From Pseudomonadota bacterium (GTDB taxonomy: Bacteria > Pseudomonadota > Alphaproteobacteria > SMXQ01), in assembly GCA_022562375.1 (NCBI GenBank), contig JADFPK010000044.1:1-10697 (forward strand): a stretch of DNA of 10,697 nt, read 5' to 3'. The notes under the pieces are model-generated. The model had not been told where the DNA came from, ran no database searches, and saw only the letters and a list, made by a program, of their open reading frames with translations. The stretch's first letter is position 1. Each line of letters begins with the position of its first letter. A program made the position numbers and the translations under genes. Positions 1 through 5,466 of the stretch are shown here, in pieces.

Positions 1-20
1 CGGGCGAAACTCGGGCTTCC

Positions 21-1292
21 ATGGCGGAGCGAGCGACACCAAGGACGCGCCCCCCGGCGAGAGCGGCGGTTATCGAGTGCGACATCGTCGTCATCGGCGG
101 CGGCATGGTCGGATCGACCCTGGCCGCCGCCCTTGGCGGCGCCGGGTTCGAGGTTTGCATCATCGATCGCGAGGATCCGGCGGCGGTGCTCGAAGCCGGC
201 TTCGATGGGCGGGTCTCGGCCATCGCCTTGGGATCGCAGCGGGTGTTGGCGGCGCTCGATCTGTGGCCGGATATGGCGGCGGACGCCGAGCCTATTCTCG
301 AGATCAGGGTCTCGGACGGCGATTCGCCGATGTTCCTGCACTTCGATCACGCCGACATCGGCGATCGGCCCTTCGGCCACATCGTCGAGAACCGGGTGAC
401 GCGCCGCGCCCTTAACCGTCGGCTGACGGCCTCCGCCTGCGCCCGGCTGATCGCGCCGATGACCGTCGTCGGCCTCGAGCGCCAAGGCGGCGGCGTCGAA
501 GCGATGCTTGGGGACGGCACCAAGGTACGCGCGGCGCTTGCCATCGCCGCCGACGGGCGTCATTCGCCGATGCGCCGCGACGCCGGCATCGCCACCACCG
601 AATGGTCCTATCCCCAGGCCGGCATCGTCTGCACCGTCGCCCATGAGCGCCCCCATCATGGCGCCGCCCAGGAAAGGTTCCTCGCCGCCGGACCCTTCGC
701 CATCCTGCCGATGACCGACGATGGGGCCGTGGGTCATCGCTCCTCCATCGTCTGGACCGAGCGCGCCGGCCTCGTCCCGGCGCTGTTGGCGCTCGAGATC
801 GGCGAATTCACCGCCCAACTGGCGGCGCGCTTCGGCGATCATCTAGGCGCCCTCAAGGTCGTCGGGCCGCGCTTTTCCTACCCGCTGGCGCTGATGCACG
901 CCGAGCGTTATATCGACCACCGCCTGGCGCTCGTCGGCGATGCCGCCCACGCCATTCATCCCATCGCCGGGCAGGGACTCAATCTCGGGCTGAAGGACGT
1001 CGCCGCCCTGGCCGAGGTGCTGGTGGACGCCAGAAGGCTCGGCCTCGACATCGGCCATGGCTCGGTGCTCGAGCGCTATCAACGCTGGCGGCGCTTCGAC
1101 AATTTGGTGCTCGCCGCCGCGACCGACGGCCTCAACCGGTTGTTCTCCAACGACCTCCTGCCGGTTCGCGTCGTCCGCGACCTCGGTCTCGCCGCGATCA
1201 ACCGCATCGCCCCGGCCAAGCGCTTCTTCATGCGCCACGCCATGGGCGTGCTGGGAGAATTGCCGAGGTTGGTGCGCGGAGAGCCTCTTTAG
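21..1292 (+). CDS. UbiH/UbiF/VisC/COQ6-family FAD-dependent ubiquinone-biosynthesis hydroxylase
   Basis: Probable flavin monooxygenase that hydroxylates the aromatic ring of a polyprenyl ubiquinone precursor using O2 and NAD(P)H, acting at the inner face of the cytoplasmic membrane. Seen in the 423-residue product: an N-terminal Rossmann dinucleotide-binding motif G26-G-G-M-V-G31 after a beta strand (DIVVI), the mid-protein DG motif (D178-G179, in AADGRHSP), and the second FAD-binding motif GDAAH at 306-310 followed by HPIAGQGLNLGL (313-324). These three motifs and the length fit the family. Which ring position it acts on (UbiH-, UbiF- or alphaproteobacterial UbiL/UbiM-like) cannot be told from motifs alone. 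The first 17 or so residues are an Arg/Pro/Ala-rich extension, there is no clear Shine-Dalgarno before the ATG, and the frame is open back to base 3, so the true start could lie left of the window. The family call is secure; the start is not. Confidence 0.93.
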   Translation: MAERATPRTRPPARAAVIECDIVVIGGGMVGSTLAAALGGAGFEVCIIDREDPAAVLEAGFDGRVSAIALGSQRVLAALDLWPDMAADAEPILEIRVSDGDSPMFLHFDHADIGDRPFGHIVENRVTRRALNRRLTASACARLIAPMTVVGLERQGGGVEAMLGDGTKVRAALAIAADGRHSPMRRDAGIATTEWSYPQAGIVCTVAHERPHHGAAQERFLAAGPFAILPMTDDGAVGHRSSIVWTERAGLVPALLALEIGEFTAQLAARFGDHLGALKVVGPRFSYPLALMHAERYIDHRLALVGDAAHAIHPIAGQGLNLGLKDVAALAEVLVDARRLGLDIGHGSVLERYQRWRRFDNLVLAAATDGLNRLFSNDLLPVRVVRDLGLAAINRIAPAKRFFMRHAMGVLGELPRLVRGEPL

Positions 1293-1336
1293 GGCCCTCA
1301 GTCGTGGTACAGTGACGCGGCCGGATACACCGTAGG

Positions 1337-1372
1337 TATGAAAAGCCAATGGCAGCTATGAAAAACCAATGG
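1337..1372 (+). repeat. Tandem 16-bp direct repeat spanning the start of the 132-aa gene
   Basis: Two copies, at 1337-1352 (TATGAAAAGCCAATGG) and 1357-1372 (TATGAAAAACCAATGG), match at 15 of 16 bases with a 20-bp period. Each copy contains two ATG codons. The ATG inside CAATGG of the second copy (1369) starts the 132-aa gene, and the equivalent ATG of the first copy (1349) opens a 10-codon frame ending at 1381 that overlaps that start. This looks like a local duplication of a translation-initiation region, perhaps by slippage. A regulatory role is only a guess. Confidence 0.7.
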
Positions 1373-1767
1373 TGGACTTGATCTCGGTGCTCGAGCAAGC
1401 CGTCGCGTTGACTGGTCATCTGGCATGGCCCGTCGTCGCCTTGATCGTCCTCTATATGATCCGCAGCGAACTCAGGCAGATCGTGTTAAAGTTGGCGGAG
1501 CGCATCGGCGACCCGAGATCCGATCTTTCGATCGGTAGGACGGGCCTCAAGATCCGGCAGCGGGTGTCGGAGTCGGATGGCTCGAGCGATATCCTCGCTG
1601 CGGAAATCGATCAGAACGCCGTCTTCGAGGGCAGGCTGCAACGCTGGATTCGCAATAAGGGGCTGACCATATCTCTGACATCGTTCATTTATGGCAGCGC
1701 ATATAAGTCGTTACGGGAGGCCGCCGTGCAGGAGCTGTTGCCCCCGGCGAGAGAAGGAGAGAACTGA
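1369..1767 (+). CDS. Hypothetical protein with one N-terminal membrane segment
   Basis: I do not recognise this 132-residue protein. It has a short N-terminal helix, then one hydrophobic stretch at about 17-31 (HLAWPVVALIVLYMI) that can span the membrane, then a charged region (RSELRQIVLKLAERIGDPRSD) and a polar, probably cytoplasmic C-terminal part ending in acidic residues. No catalytic motif is visible. The start at 1369 is the first ATG in frame after a stop at 1339; no strong Shine-Dalgarno precedes it and it lies in the second copy of a direct repeat. Base composition differs from the neighbours: 30 of 60 bases are G or C in 1441-1500 and 33 of 60 in 1681-1740, against 43 of 60 in 481-540 of the hydroxylase gene. 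It uses ATA, TTA and AGG codons. The next gene follows after 3 bases, so the two are probably co-translated. A transferred or fast-evolving accessory gene is likely; the function is unknown. Confidence 0.75.
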   Translation: MVDLISVLEQAVALTGHLAWPVVALIVLYMIRSELRQIVLKLAERIGDPRSDLSIGRTGLKIRQRVSESDGSSDILAAEIDQNAVFEGRLQRWIRNKGLTISLTSFIYGSAYKSLREAAVQELLPPAREGEN

Positions 1768-1770
1768 GCC

Positions 1771-1950
1771 ATGATCGATACCGGTTCGCGCGTCGAGCAG
1801 CTCACCAGTGTCCCGTTCGAGAAAGTCGAGGAGATCGCTGCCATGTATCGGGCGGAGGGCGCCACAAGGGTGAGCCGCGAACAACAGCCCGATGGAAGCT
1901 GGATCGTCACCGCCGAATTTTCCCCCGAGCCGGTCGGCAAGGCCGGATAG
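1771..1950 (+). CDS. Small hypothetical protein, 59 aa
   Basis: A short reading frame from ATG 1771 to TAG 1948-1950, supported by a strong Shine-Dalgarno (AAGGAGA, 1754-1760, about 10 bases before the ATG) that lies inside the last codons of the preceding gene. Only 3 bases separate that gene's TGA from this ATG, which points to translational coupling and a shared role. The product is soluble and has no signal peptide or membrane segment. Its sequence suggests a helix (about 15-30, FEKVEEIAAMYRAEGA) followed by two beta strands around a turn (TRVSREQQPDGSWIVTAEF, 32-50). I recognise no family. Because of its length it is easily missed by gene callers with a 60-residue cutoff. Confidence that it is translated rests on the ribosome site and spacing; no function is proposed. 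Confidence 0.72.
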   Translation: MIDTGSRVEQLTSVPFEKVEEIAAMYRAEGATRVSREQQPDGSWIVTAEFSPEPVGKAG

Positions 1951-2023
1951 GGCCGCCGCCGCGTAATTTCCGCCTATCGTCGCGCCGCGCGTCTGGCGAG
2001 TTTCGCCGCGCCGGCCGTGCTTG

Positions 2024-2428
2024 TCAGGGGTCGCGGCTCAGCCCCTTGGCTTCGAGATCGCGGAGGAACTGTTGCCAAAGCTCGTCCTGGGTCTCGCCCA
2101 CCTCGTAGAAATAGTCCCACGAAAAAATGCCGGTGTCGTGGAGGTCGTCGAACTTGATCTGCACGGCGTAATTTCCCACCGGTATCAGTTCCATGATGCC
2201 GACATGGCGCCTCCCGGCGACGATGACGCGTTGTCCCGGCGGCCCGTGGCCGGTGACCTCCGCCGAGGGGCTGTAGACGCGCAGGAACTCGGCCGGAAAG
2301 GAGAACGACCGGCCGTCATCGAAATCGATCTCCAACACCTTCTCCGCCTTCTTGAGGCGGATCTCCACCGGCCAGTGGGCGGCGGCGGCCTTGGGTCCCG
2401 GTTGCGGGCCAGGTTGCTGGGGGGGCAT
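2024..2428 (-). CDS. DUF971 / GBBH-like N-terminal domain protein
   Basis: A 134-residue single-domain protein of the DUF971 family, which shares its fold with the N-terminal domain of gamma-butyrobetaine hydroxylase. Typical features are visible: the lead-in WPVEIRLKKAEKVLEIDFDDG, the strand LRVYSPSAEVTGH at about 49-61, and the diagnostic stretch near the C-terminus containing VGNYAVQIKFDD followed by HDTGIFSWDYFYEVG. There is no attached 2-oxoglutarate oxygenase domain, so it is not itself a hydroxylase. The biochemical role of the stand-alone family is not established to my knowledge. Residues 1-14 are a Pro/Gln-rich leader absent from the core domain. The ATG shares its A with the TGA of the upstream Trm112-like gene (TGATG), so translation is probably coupled. 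It is the last gene of the minus-strand run and faces the 59-aa gene across 73 bases. Confidence 0.9.
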   Translation of the reverse strand: MPPQQPGPQPGPKAAAAHWPVEIRLKKAEKVLEIDFDDGRSFSFPAEFLRVYSPSAEVTGHGPPGQRVIVAGRRHVGIMELIPVGNYAVQIKFDDLHDTGIFSWDYFYEVGETQDELWQQFLRDLEAKGLSRDP

Positions 2429-2682
2429 CAGGTTTTGGGGCCGGGTTGTTCCGAAGCCGGCGGCGGCGGTTGGCCCGTGCCCTTGCCGGCGTCGGCGTCA
2501 TCGAGCGGCCGCGCCTCGTCGATCAGCATGATGGGGATGCCGTCGCGTATCGGATAGGCAAGCGCCGCTTGCTCGCTGATCAATTCCTGGGCCCCGGCGT
2601 CATAGCTCAACGGACCCTTGGTGAGGGGGCAGACGAGCATCTCCAGTAACTTGGGATCGACGGTCCCGGTCTCCTCGTTCAT
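2428..2682 (-). CDS. Trm112-like / UPF0434 (YcaR-type) small protein
   Basis: An 84-residue protein with the Trm112-family core: [17 protein letters not shown], then a strand-rich part ending [18 protein letters not shown]. In eukaryotes and archaea Trm112 is an activating partner of methyltransferases; the role of the bacterial short forms is unclear. Only one cysteine (in VCP) is present, so the four-Cys zinc site of classical members is absent, as I recall for many proteobacterial members. After the core there is a disordered tail rich in Gly, Pro and Gln. The ATG at 2682 was chosen because the longer frame reaches only a TTG (2721) and a purine-rich GAAGGGGG stretch lies about 8 bases upstream of 2682. 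It begins 35 bases after the LON-domain gene and overlaps the DUF971 gene by one base, so it belongs to the same operon. Confidence 0.9.
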   Translation of the reverse strand: MNEETGTVDPKLLEMLVCPLTKGPLSYDAGAQELISEQAALAYPIRDGIPIMLIDEARPLDDADAGKGTGQPPPPASEQPGPKT

Positions 2683-2717
2683 CGCTCCAACCCCCTTCCC
2701 TTTTAGTGTCGGCCCGG

Positions 2718-3389
2718 TCAATGTCGAACGGCCTCGCCGCCGTCCTTCGGACCGGGCGCCGCCATTTCCAGCAGAGTGGACAACACATCGGTGCGCCCGG
2801 CAAGGTCCGGCGCTTCCAGCAGCGCCTGTTTTTCCCCCGGACCGAAGGCGCAGGTCATGGCCAGGGCGGTGACCAGCTTGGGCGCCGGCATTTCCCCGAC
2901 CGTCGTCCAGGCGACGTCGATGCCCGAAGAGCCGGCATAGCGCCTGAACAGCGCCAACAGTCTGTCGCGGTCGATTTCGCCGCCGCCTTCTTCCTCGAGG
3001 TCCCGCCGCCAGCGCCCGTAATCGGCGATCACCCTCCTGTATCCGTTATGCGGCGGCAGCTCTTCGCGGACGTCGAAGCGGATGACGCCGGTGAGCGTGA
3101 TCAGGAAGCGGCCGTCATCGGTTTCGGCGAAGACCGTGATGCGTCCGGCGCAGCCGCAGCGGTAAAGCGCCGGTTCCTCGCCGGCGCCGCTAACGCCGGA
3201 CGGCTGGATCATGCCGATCATGCGCTCGGCGCCAAGCGCGTCGCGGGTCATGTTGAGGTAGCGCGGCTCGAAGATGTTGAGCGGCAGCTTGCCTTTCGGC
3301 AGCAGCAGGACGCCGGCGAGGGGAAAGACCGGGAGTGTGCCGGGCAATGCCTCGAAGGTCGGATCGAACGGGTCTTTCGCCATCATCAT
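2718..3389 (-). CDS. LON substrate-binding-domain protein (LonN-like, no protease)
   Basis: A 223-residue protein consisting of the N-terminal substrate-binding domain of Lon, without the AAA+ or Ser-Lys protease parts. The hallmark is [26 protein letters not shown] (19-44), with the usual continuation [10 protein letters not shown] and MIGMIQP, then the [27 protein letters not shown] strand region. The C-terminal half is helical, including [28 protein letters not shown], as in free-standing family members. The role is unknown; by homology it probably binds unfolded or damaged polypeptides or acts as an adaptor. The start is a run of three ATGs (3389, 3386, 3383), any of which could be used, and no strong Shine-Dalgarno separates them. 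It follows the thioredoxin/TPR gene by 19 bases and precedes the Trm112-like gene by 35, so all are likely co-transcribed. Pairing with a chaperone-like thioredoxin suggests proteostasis, which is inference. Confidence 0.92.
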   Translation of the reverse strand: MMMAKDPFDPTFEALPGTLPVFPLAGVLLLPKGKLPLNIFEPRYLNMTRDALGAERMIGMIQPSGVSGAGEEPALYRCGCAGRITVFAETDDGRFLITLTGVIRFDVREELPPHNGYRRVIADYGRWRRDLEEEGGGEIDRDRLLALFRRYAGSSGIDVAWTTVGEMPAPKLVTALAMTCAFGPGEKQALLEAPDLAGRTDVLSTLLEMAAPGPKDGGEAVRH

Positions 3390-3408
3390 GTCTCGACCGA
3401 ACAGGGCC

Positions 3409-4332
3409 TCAACTGAACAGGATGGCGGAAAGCTGGCGCCGGGCGTCGACGGTGACCGGGTCGGAAAAGCCGAAGGCCTCGAACATCTTCAACAGTTGCT
3501 TGCGCGCGGCGTCGTCGTTCCATTCCCGGTCGCGGCGGATGATCTCGAGAAGCTCGTTGACGGCGCCCTGGCGCTCGCCGCCGGCCAAACGGGCCAGGGC
3601 GAGATCGAAGCGGGCCTGATGGTCGTCGGGATCGGCCGCCACCTTGGCGGCGTGTTCCTCGGGCCCTCCCGCCTTGGCGCTTTCCTCGGCCAGTTCCAAC
3701 GCCGATCGAATGGCGGCGATCTTCGGGTGATCGGCATGCTCGTCCGGCGCCTGGTCGAGGATCGCCCGCGCCTTGGCCGGGTCCTTGGCCGCCATGTAAC
3801 ACGCGGCCAGGCCGGCGATGGCGTCGATGTTGGCCGCATCGTTAGAGAGGATCGCCGAAAAGAGCGCGCTGGCGGCGGCGAAATCGTTCGCCTGCAAGGC
3901 GGCCTCGGCGCGCTCCAGCGCCTGGGCGACGGGCGATTCCTGGGCCGGCGTCGCCGTCAGCTTGGCGATGAACCGCTTGAGCTCGCTCTCGGGCAGGGCG
4001 CCGGTGAAACCGTCGGCCGGCTGTCCGTCCTTGAAGGCGTAGACGGCGGGGATCGACTGGATGCGCATCTGCTGGGCGAGGTCCTGGTTCTCGTCGATAT
4101 TGATCTTGACCAGCCTCACCGCGCCGCCGGCCTCGCGCACCACCTTTTCCAGCGCCGGTCCCAACTGCTTGCAGGGCCCGCACCACGGCGCCCAGAAATC
4201 GACGATGACCGGCACCTCGTTCGAGGCCTCGATGACATCGGCGACGAAGGCGGCGGTGCTGCTATCCTTGATCAGCCCGGCGGTATCGGGGGCCGGCTGG
4301 GCGCCATCGCCAATGATCGGTTCCATGGTCAT
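3409..4332 (-). CDS. cnoX: Thioredoxin-domain / TPR protein (CnoX/YbbN-like chaperedoxin)
   Basis: A 307-residue protein with a thioredoxin fold at about 20-125 and a helical repeat (TPR-like) region from about 130 to the end. The redox site is canonical, W50-C-G-P-C-K55, in VDFWAPWCGPCK, with the cis-proline at P95 (IPAVYAF). The C-terminal part shows TPR-style helix pairs such as ALERAEAALQANDFAAASALFSAIL and IAGLAACYMAAKDPAKARAIL. This is the architecture of CnoX/YbbN, a holdase that protects clients under oxidative (HOCl) stress and hands them to GroEL. E. coli CnoX lacks the WCGPC site, whereas the Caulobacter protein, as I recall, has it, so this copy should be able to reduce disulfides. 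It is cytoplasmic, with no signal peptide. It is the first gene of a four-gene minus-strand run. A less GC-rich stretch (4333-4382) lies before it, but I see no clean promoter there. Confidence 0.92.
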   Translation of the reverse strand: MTMEPIIGDGAQPAPDTAGLIKDSSTAAFVADVIEASNEVPVIVDFWAPWCGPCKQLGPALEKVVREAGGAVRLVKINIDENQDLAQQMRIQSIPAVYAFKDGQPADGFTGALPESELKRFIAKLTATPAQESPVAQALERAEAALQANDFAAASALFSAILSNDAANIDAIAGLAACYMAAKDPAKARAILDQAPDEHADHPKIAAIRSALELAEESAKAGGPEEHAAKVAADPDDHQARFDLALARLAGGERQGAVNELLEIIRRDREWNDDAARKQLLKMFEAFGFSDPVTVDARRQLSAILFS

Positions 4333-4458
4333 CTACCCTACTATCACTCTACCGTTCGAAGCCCTAATCTAGCTCTAAATGGTGCCTTGACGCCACCCCG
4401 CAAGGCCCGGGGAAGGGGACGGCGCCAAGCCCCCGGATCGCCGCCGGTCCCGCCCGCT

Positions 4459-5007
4459 TCAGGCGAGCTCGCCGGGAAAGGCGAAATCGACGATCTCGGG
4501 ATCATGGCCCGTCGCCGCCATGAAGCGAAGGAGGTCCTTGGTGGCGATGGTTGTCGTCGCCTCGTTGGTGAGCGGGTGGTAGTTGAGGAGATCGAGCGCC
4601 ATCATCTCCTTATCCAGCACCACCTTGACGCGGCCGCCCTTATCGTTGATCAGGGCGAAGGGCGTCACCGCGCCCGGCTCGACGCCCAGGGCCTCCATCA
4701 GGAGGGCGGGTTTGGCGAACGAGAACCGCCCGGCGCCCAAGTGCCGGGCCAGGGCCTTGAGGTCGATCTCACGGTCCTCATTCGCCACCACCAGCCACAG
4801 GCAGCGCAACTTGTCGGTCAGGAACAGGCATTTGCAATGACCGCCCGGGATCTCGCCGCGCCGCGCCCGGCTTTGCTCGACGGTGAAAAGCGGCTGGTGG
4901 CGGCGGGTCTCGGTCTCGATCCCGAGCTCGGCGAGGCGGCGGAACAACGCTTCCGGCGTCACCAAAGGCGCCCTCCGTCCGATCTCATTTTCCGCCATAT
5001 CCGCCAT
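4459..5007 (-). CDS. Prolyl-tRNA editing protein, ProXp-ala (PrdX/YbaK-like) family
   Basis: A free-standing trans-editing deacylase that by family hydrolyses Ala-tRNA(Pro) made in error by prolyl-tRNA synthetase. The 182-residue product shows the family order: ALFRRLAELGIETETRRHQPLFTVEQS at about 20-46, RRGEIPGGH, the active-site Lys region (K59, in HCKCLFLTDK), the strand LWLVV, then LGVEPGAVTPFALIND, KVVLDKEMMALDLLNYHPLTNEATTTI and a C-terminal DLLRF. An oddity is that the usual HxKN-type motif reads H-C-K-C, with Cys after the Lys where I expect Asn. Starts at 5043, 5007 and 4998 are possible. I chose 5007 because the family begins shortly before the ALF helix and a TATAGT element at 5069-5064 would put the transcript start only about 12 bases before 5043. 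The gene is separated from the thioredoxin gene by 126 bases, so it may be an independent unit. Confidence 0.9.
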   Translation of the reverse strand: MADMAENEIGRRAPLVTPEALFRRLAELGIETETRRHQPLFTVEQSRARRGEIPGGHCKCLFLTDKLRCLWLVVANEDREIDLKALARHLGAGRFSFAKPALLMEALGVEPGAVTPFALINDKGGRVKVVLDKEMMALDLLNYHPLTNEATTTIATKDLLRFMAATGHDPEIVDFAFPGELA

Positions 5008-5057
5008 TACCCCGTGAAACCAGACACCGGCAAGGCCCGGCATTTGCCCCGCCCCGG

Positions 5058-5080
5058 CGGCACACTATATATGTGTGCCG
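5058..5080. promoter_or_regulatory. Operator-like palindrome upstream of the prolyl-tRNA editing gene
   Basis: Perfect 8-bp arms CGGCACAC (5058-5065) and GTGTGCCG (5073-5080) flank a 7-bp all-A/T centre (5066-5072). On the minus strand a TATAGT hexamer (5069-5064, 5 of 6 with the sigma-70 -10 consensus) lies inside it, about 57 bases before the preferred start of the editing gene; no good -35 is seen 16-18 bases further upstream. A dimeric repressor bound here would cover the -10 element. The palindrome is directly visible; the operator role and the regulator are inferred and unknown. Confidence 0.45.
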
Positions 5081-5131
5081 GTGGCGGATACAGGGGCCGG
5101 CTCCGGCGCCGGTCGGCGGCCATCAGGGCGC

Positions 5132-5159
5132 TTGCAATCGGGGGCCCATGAATTATCAT
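5132..5159 (+). promoter_or_regulatory. Sigma-70-type promoter of tRNA-Gly
   Basis: A -35 TTGCAA (5132-5137, 4 of 6 with TTGACA) and a -10 TATCAT (5154-5159, 5 of 6 with TATAAT) are separated by 16 bases. The -10 is followed by a C-rich run (CCGCCCCC, 5160-5167), a GC-rich discriminator of the kind found at stable-RNA promoters under stringent control. The predicted transcript start near 5166 is about 30 bases before the mature tRNA 5' end. Confidence 0.55.
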
Positions 5160-5196
5160 CCGCCCCCTTCAAGCCATCCGTTCGAGGGCCGGTTTC

Positions 5197-5271
5197 GCGG
5201 GCGTAGCTCAGGGGTAGAGCACAACCTTGCCAAGGTTGGGGTCGAGGGTTCAAATCCCTTCGCCCGCTCCA
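5197..5271 (+). tRNA. tRNA-Gly (anticodon GCC)
   Basis: A complete cloverleaf can be folded by eye. The acceptor stem GCGGGCG (5197-5203) pairs with CGCCCGC (5261-5267). The D stem is GCTC/GAGC with a GG-containing loop, and the anticodon stem is CAACC/GGTTG around the loop TTGCCAA, with anticodon GCC at 5229-5231. The T arm has the loop TTCAAAT and a stem closed by one G-T wobble. The discriminator base is T and the CCA end is encoded (5269-5271). There is no long variable arm. It reads the GGC and GGT glycine codons. It has its own promoter and terminator and lies between divergently oriented protein genes. Confidence 0.97.
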
Positions 5272-5281
5272 GATTCCCAAG

Positions 5282-5316
5282 AGGGTCCGGCCATACAGGC
5301 CGGGCCCTTGTTCGTT
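5282..5316 (+). terminator. Intrinsic terminator of tRNA-Gly
   Basis: An 11-bp stem, AGGGTCCGGCC (5282-5292) against GGCCGGGCCCT (5298-5308), with one T-G wobble and a 5-base loop ATACA, is followed by a T-rich tail TGTTCGTT (5309-5316). It begins 10 bases after the tRNA CCA end. The tail is interrupted by G and C, so termination may be incomplete, but the position and stem strength fit a Rho-independent terminator. Confidence 0.75.
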
Positions 5317-5351
5317 CCGGCCCCGGAAACTGGCGCGGGCGGGGTGTGATT

Positions 5352-5383
5352 CAACAAAAATTAACCTAAATCTCGGTTAGTTG
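5352..5383. promoter_or_regulatory. AT-rich inverted repeat in the glutamate dehydrogenase upstream region
   Basis: TAACC (5362-5366) and GGTTA (5375-5379) form a short inverted repeat with an 8-base spacer. Flanking CAAC (5352-5355) and GTTG (5380-5383) extend the symmetry, with a 6-base insertion on the left. It sits in the only AT-rich patch (about 5347-5395) between the tRNA terminator and the glutamate dehydrogenase start, where its promoter should lie. I cannot assign a convincing -35/-10 pair. A regulator-binding site is plausible but unproven. Confidence 0.3.
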
Positions 5384-5466
5384 ATGTTCTCTATCCGGAA
5401 CGGCGATCCGCTCCGGGCGCTTCGGTGTGGGCAGGCCGCGCCCGGGCCAACGAAGGACGGTGACAG

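Noticed and set aside
1995..2007. GGCGA-GTT-TCGCC hairpin between the converging 59-aa and DUF971 genes, considered as a bidirectional terminator
   Set aside because: The stem is only 5 bp and there is no T tract on either strand; such hairpins arise often by chance in this composition.
2683..2721. Extension of the Trm112-like protein to a TTG start at 2721
   Set aside because: It would add 13 non-conserved residues and overlap the LON-domain gene's stop; the ATG at 2682 has a purine-rich ribosome site and matches the family's N-terminus.
4396..4412. CCCCG/CGGGG inverted repeat between the editing gene and the thioredoxin gene, considered as a terminator
   Set aside because: The stem is 5 bp with no T-rich tail on the minus strand, so it is not enough to separate the two genes into different transcripts.
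5103..5112. Perfect palindrome CCGGCGCCGG upstream of tRNA-Gly
   Set aside because: It is all G/C and short in a GC-rich region, so it is likely by chance; it has no promoter relation that I can defend.
3274..5151. A 625-codon open frame on the plus strand over the thioredoxin, LON and editing genes
   Set aside because: It is antisense to genes with clear family motifs, its translation has no recognisable domain, and long antisense frames are expected in GC-rich sequence.
5197..5271. tRNA-Gly as an integration (att) site for a mobile island
   Set aside because: No integrase gene, no direct repeat of the tRNA 3' end and no foreign-looking genes are found beside it in this window.
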